64,000 bases of DNA from Halomonas sp. HAL1 (GTDB lineage Bacteria > Pseudomonadota > Gammaproteobacteria > Pseudomonadales > Halomonadaceae), in NCBI RefSeq assembly GCF_030544485.1, contig NZ_CP130610.1:1240001-1304000 (forward strand). Reading direction: 5' to 3'. The position numbers were made by a program, and so were the translations under genes. Below the pieces are notes generated by a model. It had not been told where the DNA came from. It made no database searches and worked only from the letters and a program-made list of their open reading frames with translations. How positions within the stretch are numbered: the stretch's first letter is position 1; every line of letters starts with the position of its first letter. Below, one piece after another: positions 61,790-64,000 of the stretch.

Positions 61790-62536
61790 TTACCCTATGA
61801 CCTTTTTCTCAAGATGAAGGTAAAGTGAATCAAACTCGCCAGCCTCCTTTAATTTCTGCCAGTCAGGTATGGTTACCTTTCTTTTGTTCGTAATGATCAA
61901 GCCATCGTTACGAAGGGCCTGTAGCACTCGGTTTACGTGCACTGGGGTCATCCCCGTTGCATCCGCCAGCTCCGCTTGGGTAATGGGCATATCAAAAGTG
62001 TTCTCATCCTGTACCAGCCCCACCGCCTCCAGGCGCAGCAAGAGCTCACAGATAATATGAGCGACCCGTGAATAGCCTTCACGTTGCCCAACATTCAACA
62101 ACCATTCTCGGAAAATGGAAGCATCCACCAACGTCTCATGCCAGAAAGCCGCAGTGAGGCGAGGGTGGCGCTCAAATAAAAGCGATAAGTCTTGGTGTTG
62201 TATGTAACCGAGCTTGCAGGGGCTAAGTGAAGCAATGTTGATATCAATAACTTGCAAGTGCAGGCTTTGGAGATCAGGCATATCCCCAGGAATATGCAAC
62301 GCCATTATTTGCCGTTTGCCCTCAAGGGTTAATTTGTAGACACACGAAAAACCTTCCAGCAGTAAGCAACATTGACTAGGTTGGTCGCCCATTTTAACGA
62401 TGTCTTGGTTAGACTTGACGTCTTGTGTTTGTACCGGTAATTCCTGGAGTGCCTGCTTCTCTTCGGCGGTAAGAGTAAAATTACTTTCTAACTTGCGAAT
62501 CATCAGGTGGGTATGAGGAGGCAGGGCAGTAGGCAT
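61790..62536 (-). CDS. Crp/Fnr-family transcriptional regulator
   Basis: A 248-residue regulator. Residues 20-140 form a cyclic-nucleotide-type beta-roll (VKMGDQPSQCCLLLEGFSCVYKLTLEGKRQIMALHIPGDMPDLQSL). The helix-turn-helix is ITQAELADATGMTPVHVNRVLQALRNDGLI. The Cys pattern of FNR is absent, so oxygen sensing through an iron-sulphur cluster is unlikely. The ATG at 62536 follows TGGAG; an in-frame start 13 codons earlier is less supported. Confidence 0.9.
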   Translation of the reverse strand: MPTALPPHTHLMIRKLESNFTLTAEEKQALQELPVQTQDVKSNQDIVKMGDQPSQCCLLLEGFSCVYKLTLEGKRQIMALHIPGDMPDLQSLHLQVIDINIASLSPCKLGYIQHQDLSLLFERHPRLTAAFWHETLVDASIFREWLLNVGQREGYSRVAHIICELLLRLEAVGLVQDENTFDMPITQAELADATGMTPVHVNRVLQALRNDGLIITNKRKVTIPDWQKLKEAGEFDSLYLHLEKKVIG

Positions 62537-62575
62537 GTTTGGCTCCAGATTTGGCAGGAATGAAGCCCTTCGCAA

Positions 62576-62923
62576 CAGTGTCTCTGCTAAATTTCTAATA
62601 TAAATAATGTTTAGGCATATAACCGAATATTATTGACAATTATAGTTTAAAAATAAATTTGTAAAAAGCCTGTTTAAATTTCTTAAAAAGATAAAAAACT
62701 ACCCTGCTAACTAGGGCGCTTAGGGAAATTAAACATATAAATTAAACGGCAATATCTTTATGAAAATAAAGGTAATTTTTTATGCTAAATTAAAGCTAGC
62801 CATTTGCAGGCTAGCTTGTTTGATTTTTTAATCTTTTTTATTTTAACTTTTGATAAGGTGTTTGGGCAGGGCAGGGGTGTGAAGCGCGGCCAGGCGCCCG
62901 ACGTTAACCACCTTTACGAGCGA
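62576..62923. other. AT-rich intergenic region, no gene seen
   Basis: About 350 bp, strongly AT-rich around 62580-62800. It contains the crp/fnr promoter. A possible CTAGCC...GGCTAGC dyad lies at 62797-62816 (CTAGCCATTTGCAGGCTAG) and may end the microprotein transcript. Confidence 0.45.
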
Positions 62924-63010
62924 TTAAAAAGGCAGCACACCGCCGAAGCCAATGCCAAGCACGGCAACGATAACCACAATGATAACGACGATAGTGGTAG
63001 TAGATGGCAT
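62924..63010 (-). CDS. 28-residue single-span membrane microprotein
   Basis: From the ATG at 63010 the frame encodes MPSTTTIVVIIVVIVAVLGI followed by GFGGVLPF and TAA. One hydrophobic segment covers nearly the whole protein. GGAAGAGAAC directly upstream is a good ribosome site. The spacing and the lack of other coding signal support a real small gene. Function unknown. Confidence 0.65.
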   Translation of the reverse strand: MPSTTTIVVIIVVIVAVLGIGFGGVLPF

Positions 63011-63081
63011 GTTCTCTTCCTTTGAGTAGTGAGCGTTGCTACATCTTAGGCACGATTGCACCATTTTGCACGCTGTCATGC

Positions 63082-63873
63082 TTATCCGGTTTCCCGTAAC
63101 GCCTTTCCCAGCCTGGCAAAATAGTCGCTAAACGCGGCATTGATCTGCTCCCGTTGTGCGCTCTGTGGGTAGAGCCCTTTTTCCGCTTCAAGAGAGGCCT
63201 TGGTGCCTTTGACCAGGAAGTGATTGGTGATGTCGGCATCCTGCACAAACGCCTCAAAGGCGCGTGCACAGAGTTCTTCGGGTTTGCTGTAATAGAGCTG
63301 GCCAAGCTTTTTATCCATCTGCACCGAGCTTTGAAACAGAGCGCTAGGCTGGTCGCCTTCGGGCTGCAGTAGTACGGCTTTGAAACAGCGCATCAGCAGT
63401 TGATTCAGAGGGTGGGCGATGGGCGTTGCATCGGCAAGCCAAGCAGTAGAGGCGAACATACCGGCAGGCGTGCCGCGAAAACACTTACTGGCGATATAGT
63501 GATCAAAAGCATGAAACCACTCGTGGGCAATGCTGCCGGGGCCTGCGTTTTTGGCCAGCGCAAAACTGCGTTGGCTGGGGTCGTAGTGGGCAGAAACGCC
63601 AGGTCGTCCACCGCTGCCGTACTGCAGAGCTATGGAGCCGCGTAACGAAATCAGCGCCTCTGGCCCCTGTAGAATCAGCATGAGATCGCACAGGGCATCG
63701 TGAAACAGCTCGGCGGCACGATCGCGCTCAGCGCTGGTGACCCAGCGGCCAATCTCAATAGAGCGAAAATCAAACTGGTGTCGGATCAAGGCAAAACTGC
63801 TGGCTTGCCCTTGGCGGTGATCAGGGCCGCTGCGGTAAAAATCCCGCGCTTCAATACTCACTGGTCGTTTCAC
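63082..63873 (-). CDS. CLCA_X family protein, putative zinc-metalloprotease-like domain
   Basis: A 263-residue cytosolic protein. SIAHEWFHAFDHYIASKCF contains an HExxH-like arrangement (HEWFH) with a further His in AFDH, typical of the CLCA_X family. FDFRSIEIGRWVTSAERDRAAELFHDAL and YYSKPEELCARAFEAFVQD also fit; the latter may give the third metal ligand. The reaction is not established for this family. It starts at 63873, 63 bp after which comes the end of an unresolved neighbour. Confidence 0.75.
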   Translation of the reverse strand: MKRPVSIEARDFYRSGPDHRQGQASSFALIRHQFDFRSIEIGRWVTSAERDRAAELFHDALCDLMLILQGPEALISLRGSIALQYGSGGRPGVSAHYDPSQRSFALAKNAGPGSIAHEWFHAFDHYIASKCFRGTPAGMFASTAWLADATPIAHPLNQLLMRCFKAVLLQPEGDQPSALFQSSVQMDKKLGQLYYSKPEELCARAFEAFVQDADITNHFLVKGTKASLEAEKGLYPQSAQREQINAAFSDYFARLGKALRETG

Positions 63874-64000
63874 CTGGATGATGACTGAATGACGCCATGA
63901 TAAAGCGCCACTAACAGATTGACACTAGTGGTGGTCATTTACTGTTTGAGCCAGTGACGACGATCTTGGATATCTCCTTGCATTCCTCCTCAGAGGCCCC
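63874..64000. other. Window end, nothing assigned
   Basis: 127 bp. A minus-strand frame ending near 63940 (RRHWLKQ-stop) may be the tail of a gene beyond the window, but too little is present to name it. Confidence 0.25.

Overview
The window looks like chromosomal DNA of a halophilic gammaproteobacterium, most likely Halomonadaceae (Halomonas or a close relative). The reasons are three TRAP transporter operons, QueF and YadGH-type proteins of gammaproteobacterial form, GC-rich backbone genes, and Halomonas-like protein sequences recognised from memory. No database search was run.

Backbone, left side (1-8820). A partial gamma-glutamyltranspeptidase gene and a dctPQM TRAP operon lie on the minus strand. 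They are followed by an array of three tRNA-Glu(TTC)/tRNA-Gly(GCC) pairs, a yadG-yadH ABC exporter, queF, a 145-bp MITE-like repeat, a nitroreductase, a thioesterase-like gene and tRNA-Ser(GGA).

Genomic island (8821-59063, about 50.2 kb). It sits at the 3' end of tRNA-Ser(GGA). A 14-bp copy of the tRNA end recurs at 59050-59063 (attR), next to an intact tyrosine integrase (57673-58866). Paired CAGCCCATAC sites lie just inside both ends. The island is a mosaic of catabolic modules separated by broken mobile elements. (a) pxpB-pxpC-BCCP-like-pxpA plus LysR (11.1-14.8 kb) is a 5-oxoprolinase-type module. (b) A pile-up of IS630, group II intron, IS66, IS4 and IS1380 pieces fills 15.2-18.9 kb. (c) TRAP dctPQM, an RraA-like aldolase and an aminotransferase occupy 19.2-24.1 kb. 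(d) A decayed accB-accC pair is cut by an intact IS30-family element (24.1-26.4 kb). (e) A decayed ATPase/DUF4276 pair, an exported orphan protein and the C-terminal stub of a second integrase fill 26.7-29.2 kb. (f) A large catabolic locus (29.4-47.3 kb) carries an ene-reductase, Fe-ADH, 2-oxoacid dehydrogenase E1a/E1b/E2/E3, enoyl-CoA hydratase, acyl-CoA dehydrogenase, acyl-CoA ligase, MmgE/PrpD, a Liv-type ABC importer with a LivM-LivG fusion, and TetR. (g) A sugar-acid-like module (47.5-54.1 kb) has FAH hydrolase, SDR, TRAP dctPQM, IclR and a cytosolic SBP-like protein. (h) Remnants of an EamA permease, a large SF1 helicase and an osmolyte ABC permease lead up to the integrase.

Backbone, right side (59064-64000). 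It holds a terminator that probably served tRNA-Ser before integration, an exported TAP-type alpha/beta hydrolase, a small conserved-looking protein, a Crp/Fnr regulator, a 28-residue membrane microprotein and a CLCA_X-type protein.

Modules (a)+(c) and (f) are the best candidates for undescribed metabolism. Each joins uptake, regulation and a chain of enzymes whose combination does not match a pathway I can name with confidence. Several genes carry frameshifts or stops: the ene-reductase, ATPase, DUF4276, IS4 transposase, accC and helicase. Some of these fall in homopolymer runs and could be sequencing errors.
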